Assembly: GCA_030533445.1 (NCBI GenBank)
Contig: CM060081.1
Location: 37,254,111-37,318,110 of the forward strand
Direction of reading: 5' to 3'
DNA: 64,000 bases
Source of the DNA: Cyprinodon diabolis
Taxonomy: Eukaryota > Chordata > Actinopteri > Cyprinodontiformes > Cyprinodontidae
The number at the start of each line of letters is the position of its first letter. Position 1 is the stretch's first letter. Position numbers and translations under genes: made by a program. A model generated the notes under the pieces. The model worked only from the letters and a program-made list of their open reading frames with translations. It had not been told where the DNA came from and did no database searches. This document shows positions 13,127 to 24,496 of the stretch, piece after piece.

Positions 13127-16100
13127 ATTACATACGTGTGTTGGCAACGTTTTTCAAAGAAAATGGCAAAAAATACCAAAACTGTGAATAGCTTAAATGT
13201 TTTATACATGTGCCCGGATGTCAAACAGATCCTTTGCTAACCTGTGACCCAAAATCAAAGGTCAGTCAGATACTGACTTCTTTCACTCTTTTTCAGTTTT
13301 TTTTACTGTTAGACCTGTAACTGCATATTCTGATTTTCACAAGTCCAAACATATGTGAAGCACATGCTATGGTAAAAACAGTAATTTAACATTAACAGCA
13401 CACTTTCTTTCACACATTAGTTTTATGACACTTCAGGTTAAAAAAAAGCACAAAAAAAAGATTTTTTTCTTTTGTCTTTGTTTTGTTGGATGATCAATGT
13501 CTTTTCTTCAGAATGAAATTAGTTGGAAGAAGATGATACAGATTCTGAATGGCCTCATAACTTGAATTTTGCATAAAACCTTGCATGACTTCAGCCCTTT
13601 TTTTGTTAGAGGAATTAAATGACTGAAGATTAGTATTAATGGTATAAATAACTTGTTTGTATCTGTACTTTGGTTTCCAGTTCAGAATGAGTGTTAATGG
13701 AGTTCTGTACCAGCAAAGTCACCAAATCTTCAGTATTATTACAAGATGGAAAGTTGGAAATGGACTTTTTGATGCTGTTTAATTGTTCTGGTAAAGGTTT
13801 GGTTTCCATGTTGCCTTGCCATGTTTCTCATACTGGTTTTGGATTACATCATGTCTTCAGGGTTAGAGTTAGTCGAGGGGGTTTAGTCTATTGAACAAAG
13901 TAATTCCTGAACCATTTTGGCAAAGGAACGATTTAAGTGGTTTTGTTTTTAAAAAGGCTAAAAGATTCTGAATTTGCTGTTGATGAATATAAATCTTTAA
14001 TTCTTCCCCCTGTTTTTGCAGGAAGTGCTTTTCTAAATCTTTCAAGCTTCGTTTTGCATCGCTGATCCTTGAATGTCCAGCTGTTCTTGGATGGTTTCTT
14101 CTTCTGGTTTCTATTGTATTTTGATCTTCTTTCTCCTCTTTATGTTGCATCTACATTGAGCACATTGAGTTCAGTTTTTCAGGACTGGTGGAAAGGCATT
14201 GAAACATGAAGATGCCTTTTAAAGCATTAAAGGAGTTGGCCAGGTATTATATTTCTCCACTGGAACTTCTTTTTCAGATGATGATGAGCATCATGGTTTT
14301 GTGTGTTGCACTGTAGGAATGCAGGCTTTTGGTTTTCCCAGAAGTTTTATCTTTGCTGTGTTGCAGAGGGCTGTGTCCTATCCATCTTGAATGGCAGTGC
14401 AGACGATAAAAAGGCAGGTTTGCGCCTTTTGGCTAAGATATTGCTCTGCTCTTTTCTGCTGTTTACTTTTTTGTTGATCAGCTGCTGTCATTTGTTCTTT
14501 GCTGATGTTCAGCTGTGAGCATTGCTGTGGTTTAAATGATGCTAATGTTGCTCTGGTTAACATGATGTTAATGCTGCTCTTGTTAAATGCTCCTAAGATT
14601 ACCTTCTCTAAATTATTAATGATTCTTCTATTCTTCTTTTGAGTTTGTTGTTGCTGCTGTTGTAATGTTAATGTTTGGTTTATATTATGATGTTTGCTGG
14701 TTAAGATGGTCATTTTACTCTCTTATATACAAGGAAGACCTGATTGCTGAATCAGATGTGTGTGTATATATGTACATATCGCTGATTGTGAGATGAATCC
14801 TGGGGGATGTCTTGATGTTGTGATGCGGTTTCTGCAGAAACTCTTTGAGCCCGTCGGATTTCTGAATTAATTCATTGTTTAAAGCTATGATGGTTTCATC
14901 CAGATTAGTTAGAAGACTTTGATTGTTTCGTGTCATTAGCTAACTCTCTCCACATTCAGGTTATAACACACTAGTTTGACATTTTATTACATTTTTGAGT
15001 CTGATTTGGGGTTAGCTCTTGACACAGATACATGCTGAAAAACATCTTGCAAATAACTGAACACGCACCTTTCACTTTTAGTTAATTCAGTCATTCATGT
15101 AATTTTGCTGTATGATAAATGTTTTGAACTGGAATGTTTGTTTCTCTGACCTTTTCAGCAGGTTTCAGTGTGCTGCAGAAATCCTGTAACTCAGTGAAAG
15201 TAAACACACTGCTTAGTTGCATTGGTGAGTTTGAACTGCATGAGATTTATTTTTGCACCACTTTTGACATTTAGGTGATTTCTTTGCATTGCGAGGTAAG
15301 ATAAAAATGAAAAACCTCCAGCTTTCTCAGAGCAAGAAGAATTCTAAAATGGTTTCATGAATAAAGATGTACCTGTTGAAAGATTGTATTCTTCAGCTTG
15401 TTTTAGCAGACTTTGCTTTCTGTTTGAAGGAACGTAATCATCAGCACACAAAAATATATATTTTTAGCCTGCCTGCCCTGAGGCTAATAACGACATGTAA
15501 GAGGAGTCACAGTTTTCTGAACTTGCCCTCTTATGATTGTCCTCAGACCTTTGCAGTGGTAGGCTGGAGCATTTTGACATTTATTTATTAATTTGGACCA
15601 GTTAAGCAAAAAAACTGGTCACCAGCTACACTTCTTTTTTCTTTTTCTTTTTTATTATCTGGTTACGTGTTTTTCTTTTCAGAGATGACATAGTTCTGTA
15701 TAAACTGGTTTAGGAGCAGGTTTCTAATCTGCAATTATTTATCTGTTCTGTTCACACTCAAGGCTAGGGCTGGGAAAAAGACAAACATGTTAGGGTACAT
15801 TTTGCATCATATCTTTAAGTACAACTCACACCGCTGGAGATTCTTACTTCCATCCTCAATAGTAATTAAAAATGCTGCTCGGAAGGTGTAACCCAGAGGA
15901 CTGTGGAACGGGCAGAAGAAAAATAGCTTAACGCGGTTTTGGCTGTGATTGACAGCAGAACACTTGTATTTGGAACCACACAAGCTGAGTAATCCCAACA
16001 ATTATAGTTTTGCGATGGAGCAAAAAGATTTCCCTCCACCATCTTCACCGGAGATGGAGATAACTGGGGATGAGAGGAAGGGTCTGCAGGGGAGGCCAGC

Positions 16101-16142
16101 ATCCCTGAGCTGAACCAATTTGGCCAACTGGTCTATCTTATA

Positions 16143-17755
16143 CAGGTGCTGGTCATAAAATTAGAATATCATGAAAAAGTAGATTGATTTCAGTAATTCC
16201 ATTTAAAAAGTGAAACTTGTATATTATATTCATACATTACATACAAACTCATATATTTCAGATGTTTATTTTGTTTAATTTTGATGATTACAAATGACAA
16301 CAAATGAAAATCTCAAATTCATCATATCAGAAAATTAGAATATTACTGAAGACCAATAAAAACAAAGGATTTATAGAAATGTTGGCCAACTGAAAAGTAT
16401 GAACATGAAAAGTATGAGCATGTACAGCACTCAGTATTTAGTTGGGCCTCCTTTGGCCTGTATTACTGCAGCAATGCGGCGTGGCATGGAGTCGATCAGT
16501 CTGTGGCACTGCTCAGGTGTTATGATAGCCCAGGTTGCTCTAATAGTGGCTTTTAGCTCTTCTGAATTGTTGGGTCTGGTGTATTGCATCTTCTTCTTCA
16601 CAATACCCCATAGATTTTCTATGGGGTTAAGGTCAGGAGAGTTTGCTGGCCAATTAAGAACAGGGATACCATGGTCCTTCAACCAGGTACTGGTAGCTTT
16701 GGCACTGTGTGCAGGTGCCAAGTCCTGTTGGAAAATGAAATCTGCATCTCCAAAAAGTTGGTCAGCTGCAGGAAGCATGAAGTGCTCTAAAACTTCCTGG
16801 TATGTGGCTGCGTTGACCCAAGACCTCAGAAAACACAATGGACCAACACCAGCAGATGACATGGCACCCCAAACCATCACTGACTGTGGAAACTTTACAC
16901 TGGACTTCAAGCAACGTGGATGAAGTGCCTCTCTTCTTTTCCTCCAGACTCTGGGACCTTGATTTCCAAAGGAAATGCAAAATTTACTTTCATCAGAGAA
17001 CATGACTTTGGACCACTCACCAGCAGTCCAGTCCTGTTTCTCTTTAGCCCAGGCAAGACGCTTCTGACGCTGTCTGTGGTTCAAGAGTGGCTTGACACAA
17101 GGAATGCGACAGCAGAAACCCATGTCTTTCATACGTCTGTGTGTGGTGGTTCTTGAAGCACTCACTCCAGCTGCAGTCCACTCTTTGTGAATCTCCCCCA
17201 CATTTTTGAATGGGTTTTGTTTCACAATCCTCTCCAGGGTGCGGTTATCTCTCTTGCTTGTACACTTTTTTTCGACCACATCTTTTCCTTCCCTTCGCCT
17301 CTCTATTAATGTGCTTGGACACTGAGCTCTGTGAACAGCCAGCCTCTTTAGCGATGACCTTTTGTGTCTTGCCCTCCTTGTGCAAGGTGTCGATGGTCGT
17401 CTTTTGGACAACTGTCAAGTCAGCAGTCTTCCCCATGATTGTGTAGCCTATAGAACTAGACTGAAAGACCATTTAAAGGCTTTTGCAGGTGGTTTGAGTT
17501 AATTAGCTGATTAGAGTGTGGCACCAGGGGCCATCAATTTTGAACCTTTTCACAATATTCTAATTTTCTGATATGATGAATTTGAGATTTTCATTTGTTG
17601 TCATTTGTAATCATCAAAATTAAACAAAATAAACATCTGAAATATATGAGTTTGTATGTAATGTATGAATATAATATACAAGTTTCACTTTTTAAATGGA
17701 ATTACTGAAATCAATCTACTTTTTCATGATATTCTAATTTTATGACCAGCACCTG
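16143..17755 (-). mobile_element. Tc1-like transposon, copy 1 (complete, long TIRs, frameshifted)
   Basis: A 1613 bp element flanked by TA dinucleotides (16141-16142 and 17756-17757). The inverted repeats at 16143-16344 and 17554-17755 are 202 bp each and appear identical, both starting CAGGTGCTGGTCATAAAA. The transposase lies on the minus strand. A second copy at 38460-40069 differs at only a few positions. The unusually long perfect repeats and the near identity of the copies indicate recent insertion. It sits in the rbm12 leader intron in antisense orientation. Confidence 0.93.
16431..17472 (-). pseudogene. Tc1-like DD34E transposase, frameshifted
   Basis: Same protein as the intact copy at 38748-39788. 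The frame starts at 17472 (or at the internal MGKTADLTV, 17436) with an N-terminal helix-turn-helix containing GCSQSSVSKHINRE. It then breaks in a T-run at 17266-17272, which has 7 T here and 6 in the intact copy. After the break the DDE region reads through intact: MFSDESKF, VMVWGAMS, FQQDLAPAH and [11 protein letters not shown], with 34 residues between the second D and the E. A few substitutions separate it from the other copy (for example R for H in QKRLAWAK). A programmed shift at the T-run is possible but not needed to explain it. Confidence 0.88.
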
Positions 17756-19992
17756 TATATCCATTTTTGGTGGGGCTGACCTATTTAGGATTAGGTTTCA
17801 ATTTAAATTTGGTATTTTTCAATTGGTCCTTTCTAAAATTTCAATTATCGTTTATATAGACGTATGTGAAAGGCTTATAATGTGATGTAGTTTTTAGCCT
17901 TATAGCACAATCCTCACTACAGTGATGGGACATAATTTGATTAAAAATCATGTATTAAGCATTTTGAAATCCTTTGAATGGTAAAATAAATCTGTCGACA
18001 ACCGTTCAGTTGATTAATAATTAGAAAGCTGAGCTTTGAGCTTGACAAAGCTAATACTATGCTACTAAAGGCATTCTGGTCAGAGCATGTTTCCAAACCT
18101 AGAAGGGCTTGCAACTTCAATGCAACATGTCTTTATTTTGTATTCAGTATTTTCTTAATAACTGCTCTTAGAAGCTTGTTATTCATCAAATGGCTTTGTT
18201 ATGAGTCTCTACCCCACAGTCAACGATTCTGTTTGATTAGTGATTATCAGTTCTTTCAACTATTCATTAATCTTATTGTTTCAGAAAATTATGCAGACAA
18301 ATTGTTAGACATTTAATATTTAAAAGAAGCATAAATTCTATAGCTAATATTTAAGATCACATCAGACACCGTTTATAAGATCTAGCCTCAAAAGATCTGA
18401 TTAAAAGCTGTTTTGTAAAAGCAAATAGGTTAAATTACTCACCCTTCTATGAATAAGTGATGGACCCTGATGTTAATTATTTTACCTCAAGCTATAGACC
18501 ATCAAAGATATTGTAGCTGCATGCTTTGTTAGTATCTTCGGTTGTACAGCCTCCAACTGTGTCTTTGAGTTTTCTGTCTTCTTCAGCAGACAAGCTGTAT
18601 CCAACAACCAAAGCCACTTTAATGGAACAAGCTTACATCTCTCTCTTACTGTTTTACTCTGCAAACATAGTCCAGGTTGTTAAACTGTTTTCTTCATAGA
18701 CATTCTTTTATTCAGAAGTTGGGTTTTGTTGGCATATTAATTTGAAATCTCTAATAATTATTCATTTTTATAATGGTGTTGCCATGACGCTTCCTCTTGT
18801 TGAAACACACTGGATGCTAAGTATATCTGATGAGGAGGAGGGAAGAGCAAAGAAGTGGTGTGTTAGGAAAATTTTATGAAATTAAAGTGTACATGAATTC
18901 TACAAAGATGGAAAAAGCTATATGGAAATTTCTGATATTAGCAAGAGAGCCAATTGCATATTTCATATGGAATAAATATTTTTGTTGATTTATCACCCAA
19001 CCCTAGTCTATAACAATTGGTTGGCTTATTTTAAATATAGGTGACAAGACAGGCATCTTTAAGTCCTTTAAGTTAGTCAGTGTTTGGAAAAAAAAAACAG
19101 GTTTTATTTTTTTAAGTTTTCGAAGAAACTGGTCCAATTCATTTCTGCCCATAGTACTTAAAGTTTAAAAGTCTTATTTTTCCAGCAAATTGTAACTATG
19201 AACCTGTTTATAAAGTAGTATGTCCTACTTGGAAAATTCTCTTGTTTAGAAGATCCATACACTTTTGGGTGAAATTGTTTTGCGGGTTTTTTCATAGTCA
19301 TCGAAAAATTATTTGTTTTTGGCATGGTATAAGTTAGAGTTCTTTTATTTATATTATTTCAACAGCTGGAAAAGGAATGAAAATTTTAAATAAGTTGTAG
19401 TTTAGGAACAAACTAACCAGATTTGGTGGAGATTCTTTTTAACCACATCACTTTGAGAGGGTTTTTATAGTATTGTTGAAGATTGAAGTAACCAGATTTA
19501 GCGCTGTTGTTTTTACCAAACAATTTTTTGGACATTTGAGAGAGTGCAATATTTTGGAATTTTTCATATGTTTTGGGAGCATGAAGCTTTATTGCAACCA
19601 CAAAGGTATCCACCACAAGTGTTATTTCCTCCTGTATTCTGTGGCTATTCACTGTGGTAACACTTCTTTTTTCCATTGTGGGTAAACAAAAAATGTTCTT
19701 TTAAAGCATTTTTTTGTTTTGTTTATCTTTCTTCCTGACCAAGATTACCAAACATAATAAAGCTGCTTAATATGGTTTTGTTTAGCTTCCCCCCCACTCT
19801 ATACTGACATCTTCGAAATGCTGAGATTTCTATTTAAGCCTAAAATTAGTTTGCAGCATAGAAAATTTGTTGTTTGTTGCTTATGTATCTTCAAGTTTGA
19901 AACTTAGAAAAAGCTTCTATTTCTTTATGCTCTTCATCTGATGGTAGTATTGCTTTCTCCCCAGGTTGTAGGGCTGTTGTTAAACAGTCAGT

Positions 19993-22716
19993 ATGGCTGT
20001 AGTCATCAGGCTCCAGGGTCTGCCCATAGTGGCTGGGACCATGGACATCAGACACTTCTTCTCCGGTCTCACCATTCCTGATGGGGGAGTGCACATCGTG
20101 GGTGGGGAACATGGTGAAGCCTTCATTGTGTTCGCCACAGATGAGGATGCTCGACTAGGGATGATGCGTACAGGCGGGTCCATCAAAGGCTCTAAAGTGT
20201 CATTGTTACTTAGTAGTAAGACAGAAATGCAGAACATGATTGAACTTAGCCGCCGTAGATTTGAAGCTGGGGCAGGGCCAGTGGACATAGCTGCACCAAC
20301 TGCAGGAAATACTAACCGACAGCCATCGGCATCCTCCATACCCACAGTGCAAAGCGGGGGAGGAGGGCGGTCTGGGAGCCATGGGAATCAGGGTTTCAAC
20401 ACCCCGGTCTCAGTTGCTGCTGTAAGCTCAGCTCAAGACCAACCTGCTAACAAAGCAGCAACTACTATGACCAATGTTGTGCCAAGCTTCCCCAACAACT
20501 ACAGTTCAACTCCCACAATTTCAACAGCTCTATCATCACTCAGTGCTGGTCCTCCACCCATTTCTGCTCTTGCCAACATGCCCTCCATGCCTCCAATGAA
20601 CACAATGCCCTCAATTCCAGTTCCTCCTCCTGTATCCACCCTTCCCCCCGTTCCATCTGTTGCACCTCTGTCCCAGGGTCCTCCTTTGCCCCCAATGTCC
20701 CACCTTCCCCATATGCCCTCTCTACCTCCTTTTAACCCCTCCCTACCTCCCCCTACAGGAATGGGCTCAGGCCTACCACTTGGAGCCCCCAATCCTATGC
20801 TGTTCAACCCTCTTTCTCCTTTGGCTTCTCTTGGCCTTCAGGCTCATATGAAAGCTGCTGCAGCCGCTGCCACTGGGTCAGGAACATCAAACCCTGATGA
20901 ATTCTATGTTCTACTCCAAAATCTTCCATTCTCCTGCTCAGAAATGGATATCAGGGAGTTTTTTCGGGGTCTTGGAGTTGATGGGGTGCGCCTAATGAGG
21001 GATGGGCAGGGTCGACCAAATGGAAGGGCTATGGTTAAGTTCTTCTTGCCCCAGGACAGTTTTGAAGCTTTAAAGCGAGGTGGTGGCATGATGGGCCAGA
21101 GATACATTGAGATAAGCCCAGGGTCTGACCATCAATGGGCTAGCATGAATGACAATAGGGTAAGCCATATGTCTCATAATATGGGCAAATTAAATAATGA
21201 GCCCCCAGATCAGCAGCACCGCCGCACCAATGTAAATCCTGGAGGTAGAGATCATCGAGACAGGTCTCGATCTCCTCACAGGCAGGACTTTTGTGTCTAT
21301 CTGAAAGGTCTTCCTTATGAGGCCAACAAAAGACAAATTAAGGAGTTCTTTAACAATTTGGCCATTGTAGATGATAGCATCTTCATTGCTTATGGCCCAA
21401 ATGGGCGTGCTACAGGAGAAGGCTTCCTTGAATTTAAATCAGAACAGGACTACAAGGCTGGGCTCGGAGCTCACATGCAATACATGGGCTCCCGCTTTAT
21501 CCAAGTCCATCCAATCAGCCGAAAGGGAATGCTAGAAAAGATTGATGCCATCCGCAAACGTGATACAACACAAGGTGATGGCAAGAACCCAGACAGCATG
21601 AAAGCTCCAAGAAATTGTGTCCACATTAGTAACATTCCTTACAACATTTCCAAGAAAGATGTCCGTGCCTTTTTTGATGGTATAGGGATTTATGAAGAAA
21701 CGCTGAAAGTACTGACTGATAGCAATGGCAATGGTCTGGGGCAAGCTATCTTACAGCTGCGAGCCGAGGAAGATGCCCGCAAAACTGAAAGACTACACCG
21801 CCAAAAACTCAACGGCCGTGATGCCTTTGTCCATCTGGTGACCTTTGAACAGATGAAGGAGATAGAGAGGAATCCACCACCCCAAAACAAGAGGGGTCCA
21901 CGCAATCAAAACCATCAGAACCAAAACCAGCAGCAGCAGCAGCAGGTGCAGCCTAATCCCCAGCAGCCCCAGATTAATCACTTTGCAGGCATTAGTGGTG
22001 ATGAATTCAACTTTCTTAGAAACACCATGGGCAGCTTCAACAGTAACCCATTTGTTACTCCCTTCTCGGCCCCAGGCAATGGCCTTGCAGGCCCCCCTCC
22101 CATGCCACCATTGCCGGCGGGGTTAGGGGAAGTGAATCTAGGTGTTGCTCCTCCTCTGGTTCCAGGGATACCTGGAGCTCCTATCTTAGAACCACCAGGC
22201 TTTTGCCCTGGTGCTACTGGTGGAGCTCCCTTTGGCCAGGATGGGCTGCGAGGCTTAGTGCCTTTTGACAATAGCAATAGAAAGGGAGGTGGAGGGGGAC
22301 AGAACCGAGGAGGAGGGCCCAGCAGTAGCAGCAACAACAACAACAACAACCAAGGACTTCCAAGTGGTGGAGCAACAGGTGGTCAACAAGTGTTTACTCC
22401 TCCTGGGAATGAAGCCCTCCGTAACCAGCCGCCCCCTGGAGGATCCAACAACCCCAACAGTCAGCGTGGTGCTGCTGGCCCAACAATTGTAAAACTTCAG
22501 AACATGCCATTCACTGTAACTGTGGATGAAATTATGGACTTCTTCTATGGTTACCAGGTGGTGCCGGGCTCTGTCTGCCTACAGTTCAATGACAAAGGCA
22601 TGCCCAACGGTGAGGCAATGGTGGCTTTCCAGAGTCAAGACGAGGCCACTGCTGCTGTAATGGAACTCAATGATAGACCAATCGGAGCACGAAAAGTTAA
22701 AATAAACCTGATTTAA
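19993..22716 (+). CDS. rbm12: RNA-binding motif protein 12, single coding exon, 907 aa
   Basis: RNA-binding protein with five RRM folds, related to the hnRNP H/F (GRSF-like) type. RRM1 covers about residues 3-75 (MAVVIRLQGLPIVAGTMDIR). A proline-rich stretch follows at 185-275 (PPMPPL, PPPVSTLPPVP). RRM2 is about 301-377 (YVLLQNLPFSCSEMDIREFF), RRM3 432-508 (CVYLKGLPYEANKRQIKEFF), RRM4 541-618 (CVHISNIPYNISKKDVRAFF) and RRM5 831-906 (IVKLQNMPFTVTVDEIMDFF), ending KVKINLI at the stop. A poly-Q run near residue 645 and N/S/G-rich low-complexity sequence near 770-790 lie between RRM4 and RRM5. The human protein has about 932 residues and also has an intronless coding region. The acceptor at 19963-19964 precedes the ATG by 28 nt, and the frame is uninterrupted. 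The cellular role is poorly defined; nuclear RNA binding is inferred from the family. Confidence 0.97.
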   Translation: MAVVIRLQGLPIVAGTMDIRHFFSGLTIPDGGVHIVGGEHGEAFIVFATDEDARLGMMRTGGSIKGSKVSLLLSSKTEMQNMIELSRRRFEAGAGPVDIAAPTAGNTNRQPSASSIPTVQSGGGGRSGSHGNQGFNTPVSVAAVSSAQDQPANKAATTMTNVVPSFPNNYSSTPTISTALSSLSAGPPPISALANMPSMPPMNTMPSIPVPPPVSTLPPVPSVAPLSQGPPLPPMSHLPHMPSLPPFNPSLPPPTGMGSGLPLGAPNPMLFNPLSPLASLGLQAHMKAAAAAATGSGTSNPDEFYVLLQNLPFSCSEMDIREFFRGLGVDGVRLMRDGQGRPNGRAMVKFFLPQDSFEALKRGGGMMGQRYIEISPGSDHQWASMNDNRVSHMSHNMGKLNNEPPDQQHRRTNVNPGGRDHRDRSRSPHRQDFCVYLKGLPYEANKRQIKEFFNNLAIVDDSIFIAYGPNGRATGEGFLEFKSEQDYKAGLGAHMQYMGSRFIQVHPISRKGMLEKIDAIRKRDTTQGDGKNPDSMKAPRNCVHISNIPYNISKKDVRAFFDGIGIYEETLKVLTDSNGNGLGQAILQLRAEEDARKTERLHRQKLNGRDAFVHLVTFEQMKEIERNPPPQNKRGPRNQNHQNQNQQQQQQVQPNPQQPQINHFAGISGDEFNFLRNTMGSFNSNPFVTPFSAPGNGLAGPPPMPPLPAGLGEVNLGVAPPLVPGIPGAPILEPPGFCPGATGGAPFGQDGLRGLVPFDNSNRKGGGGGQNRGGGPSSSSNNNNNNQGLPSGGATGGQQVFTPPGNEALRNQPPPGGSNNPNSQRGAAGPTIVKLQNMPFTVTVDEIMDFFYGYQVVPGSVCLQFNDKGMPNGEAMVAFQSQDEATAAVMELNDRPIGARKVKINLI

Positions 22717-23845
22717 AACGCCTGAATAAAATAACTGTTAATAGGATTTTACATGTGTCTGGTTCACCAAGTCTGGCTGAACTATACCTGGTCCTGAAAT
22801 AACCCAGCTGTCAAGAATCTTGTGGATTTCATTCAGTAAAAGTTATAGAACTACTTCCTCTTTGTGTATATATCTTTAGGTAAGCGCTGTCTTTTGCAGT
22901 CTGTCAAGAAAAGACTATACTCAATGTTTGTTTTTCTTTGTCATTTTTCTGCAGCATCTCCTCTGATTTTGCTTGTACACAATGATGGTTGCGGATGTGA
23001 TGGTTTTAACCTTGCTGTTGGCAGGATTTTGGTCCTTCCATATTAGTTTCACTGAGCGTATAGCTTTTTTTGTTGCCATGTTGTATCCACAGTCACTTGT
23101 CTTACTTTGCTATGATTACCTATCTGTAAAGAGTGTCAAACATTTTTTGTTTTATGAGCTTAAGAATGCTCTGCTGCTGTGGTTTGAAATACACATGCTT
23201 TGTTGCTCAGTAAGATGCTGTGATAAAATGTTTTTTGTTCAAATGGGAAAAAAATACAAGCATTGTTCGCTCCATTCAAAGCTTAACATTCTATGTTGCT
23301 TCGGTAAAATCTGGTCCTGTGCTGATAAACCGATAGTCCTATGTTTCAATGATAAAGTTACAAGAAAAAAGCTTTTTTTTTTTTCCTAGCCTGTGCGATC
23401 AAATGTGTGTGATCTGTTGCGATGACATGTGAACATCTGTTCTTGTTTATTAAAGTCATACTAATGAAACTGAATGGGTCAGTTTTGCCACATAAAAGAT
23501 GTGGTATGGCAAGATGGTGGAGTCATTTTCCTTTTATTTAACTGAGTTGCTTTTTGTTTTCTTTCATATTTTGTCATGCTGTTTAAGAATTTTGCTTCCC
23601 TGAAGACTCCACGCCCCTCATAGAACATGCTTTGTAGGTGTTTTGACTGTAGATTGCTAAGATGAAGTCTGTAGTGTTTTAGATTCTAAGCATTATGTTG
23701 CTTGTAAGTTCATCCATGATGTTTCCACCTAAAAAGCTCTTATTTGTTTTTGATGTTGGTGTGAAAAAATTTGTATGATCATATATCCATACAAAATGTG
23801 GAGTCTCCTTTTGCTTTGGCCAATAAAGGGACATTTCTCACCTGT
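22717..23845 (+). other. rbm12: rbm12 3' UTR with poly(A) signal
   Basis: AT-rich non-coding sequence after the rbm12 stop. The best poly(A) signal is AATAAA at 23822-23827, within GGCCAATAAAGGGAC. An earlier ATTAAA lies near 23450. An open frame at 22973-23389 has no recognisable domain and is probably chance. Confidence 0.6.
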
Positions 23846-24496
23846 AGCAATCTCTCTTAACTGTCTACTTACTTTCTGAATATGGAAGCTCAACTTGGTC
23901 TACATTTGTCTTGAAATACTGGAATAGATTTTTTTGTTTTTTAACTTTATTAGTCTTTGTTTTTATTACTGAACATTGTGTATATGCATCTAAATTACAA
24001 TATCCAACTCCTTGAGTTTCAAACTTTAATAGTTTACCACTGGAAGAGTGTCTTAAAGCTACTTCATGTTTTTTTTTTTTACCTATTTGTCATCTGATAG
24101 TATCCAGTAGGTTTACAGCTGTGCTATATTACAATTTACATTTGATATTTCAGCAAGTGAATGTAAGCCAGTCAGTGCAGTTGTTCCAGTCCTAATGTAA
24201 AGCTTATACATTCCTGGCCATTATATTAGGTACATCTTTCAAGTGGTGTTTTTTTTTTTTTTTTTCCTCCATCATCATTGCCTTTAGAAGTGCCTTGATT
24301 ATTTCGGTCATGTAGTCAATTTTTTTGAAAAAAAAAAAAAAAAGTCCTTCACTGATTCCTGTCAATATTCACATGACCTCATCCATGAAAACGTGCTGCA
24401 AGTTTGTTAGGATGCAAATCCCCTGTTACACCAAATGGTGTGTATTGGATTGAAATATAGCAACTATTGAAGGCCACTGGTATTAGAGAAAAGTTA

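Larger units (their letters stand above)
12507..19964 (+). other. rbm12: rbm12 5' intron
   Basis: A 7.46 kb intron between the leader exon and the single coding exon. It contains a 64 bp (AT)n array at 13061-13124, a short imperfect tandem of about 27 bp near 14536-14590, and the Tc1-like copy 1 at 16143-17755. The sequences CTAGGGCTGGG (about 15763) and its near reverse complement CCCAACCCTAG (about 18996) hint at the ends of an old element surrounding that Tc1. No other gene is seen. Confidence 0.55.

Noticed and set aside
13027..13224. Frame with IYIYIY repeat near 13.1 kb
   Set aside because: Translation of the (AT)32 microsatellite.
16399..16923. 174-codon plus-strand frame in Tc1 copy 1 (and its twin at 38716-39240)
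   Set aside because: It is the reverse strand of the conserved transposase; the protein has no recognisable domain and appears only because the opposite strand is coding.
22973..23389. 138-codon frame after rbm12
   Set aside because: Lies in the rbm12 3' UTR, cysteine/leucine-rich by composition, no domain, no splice or promoter context.
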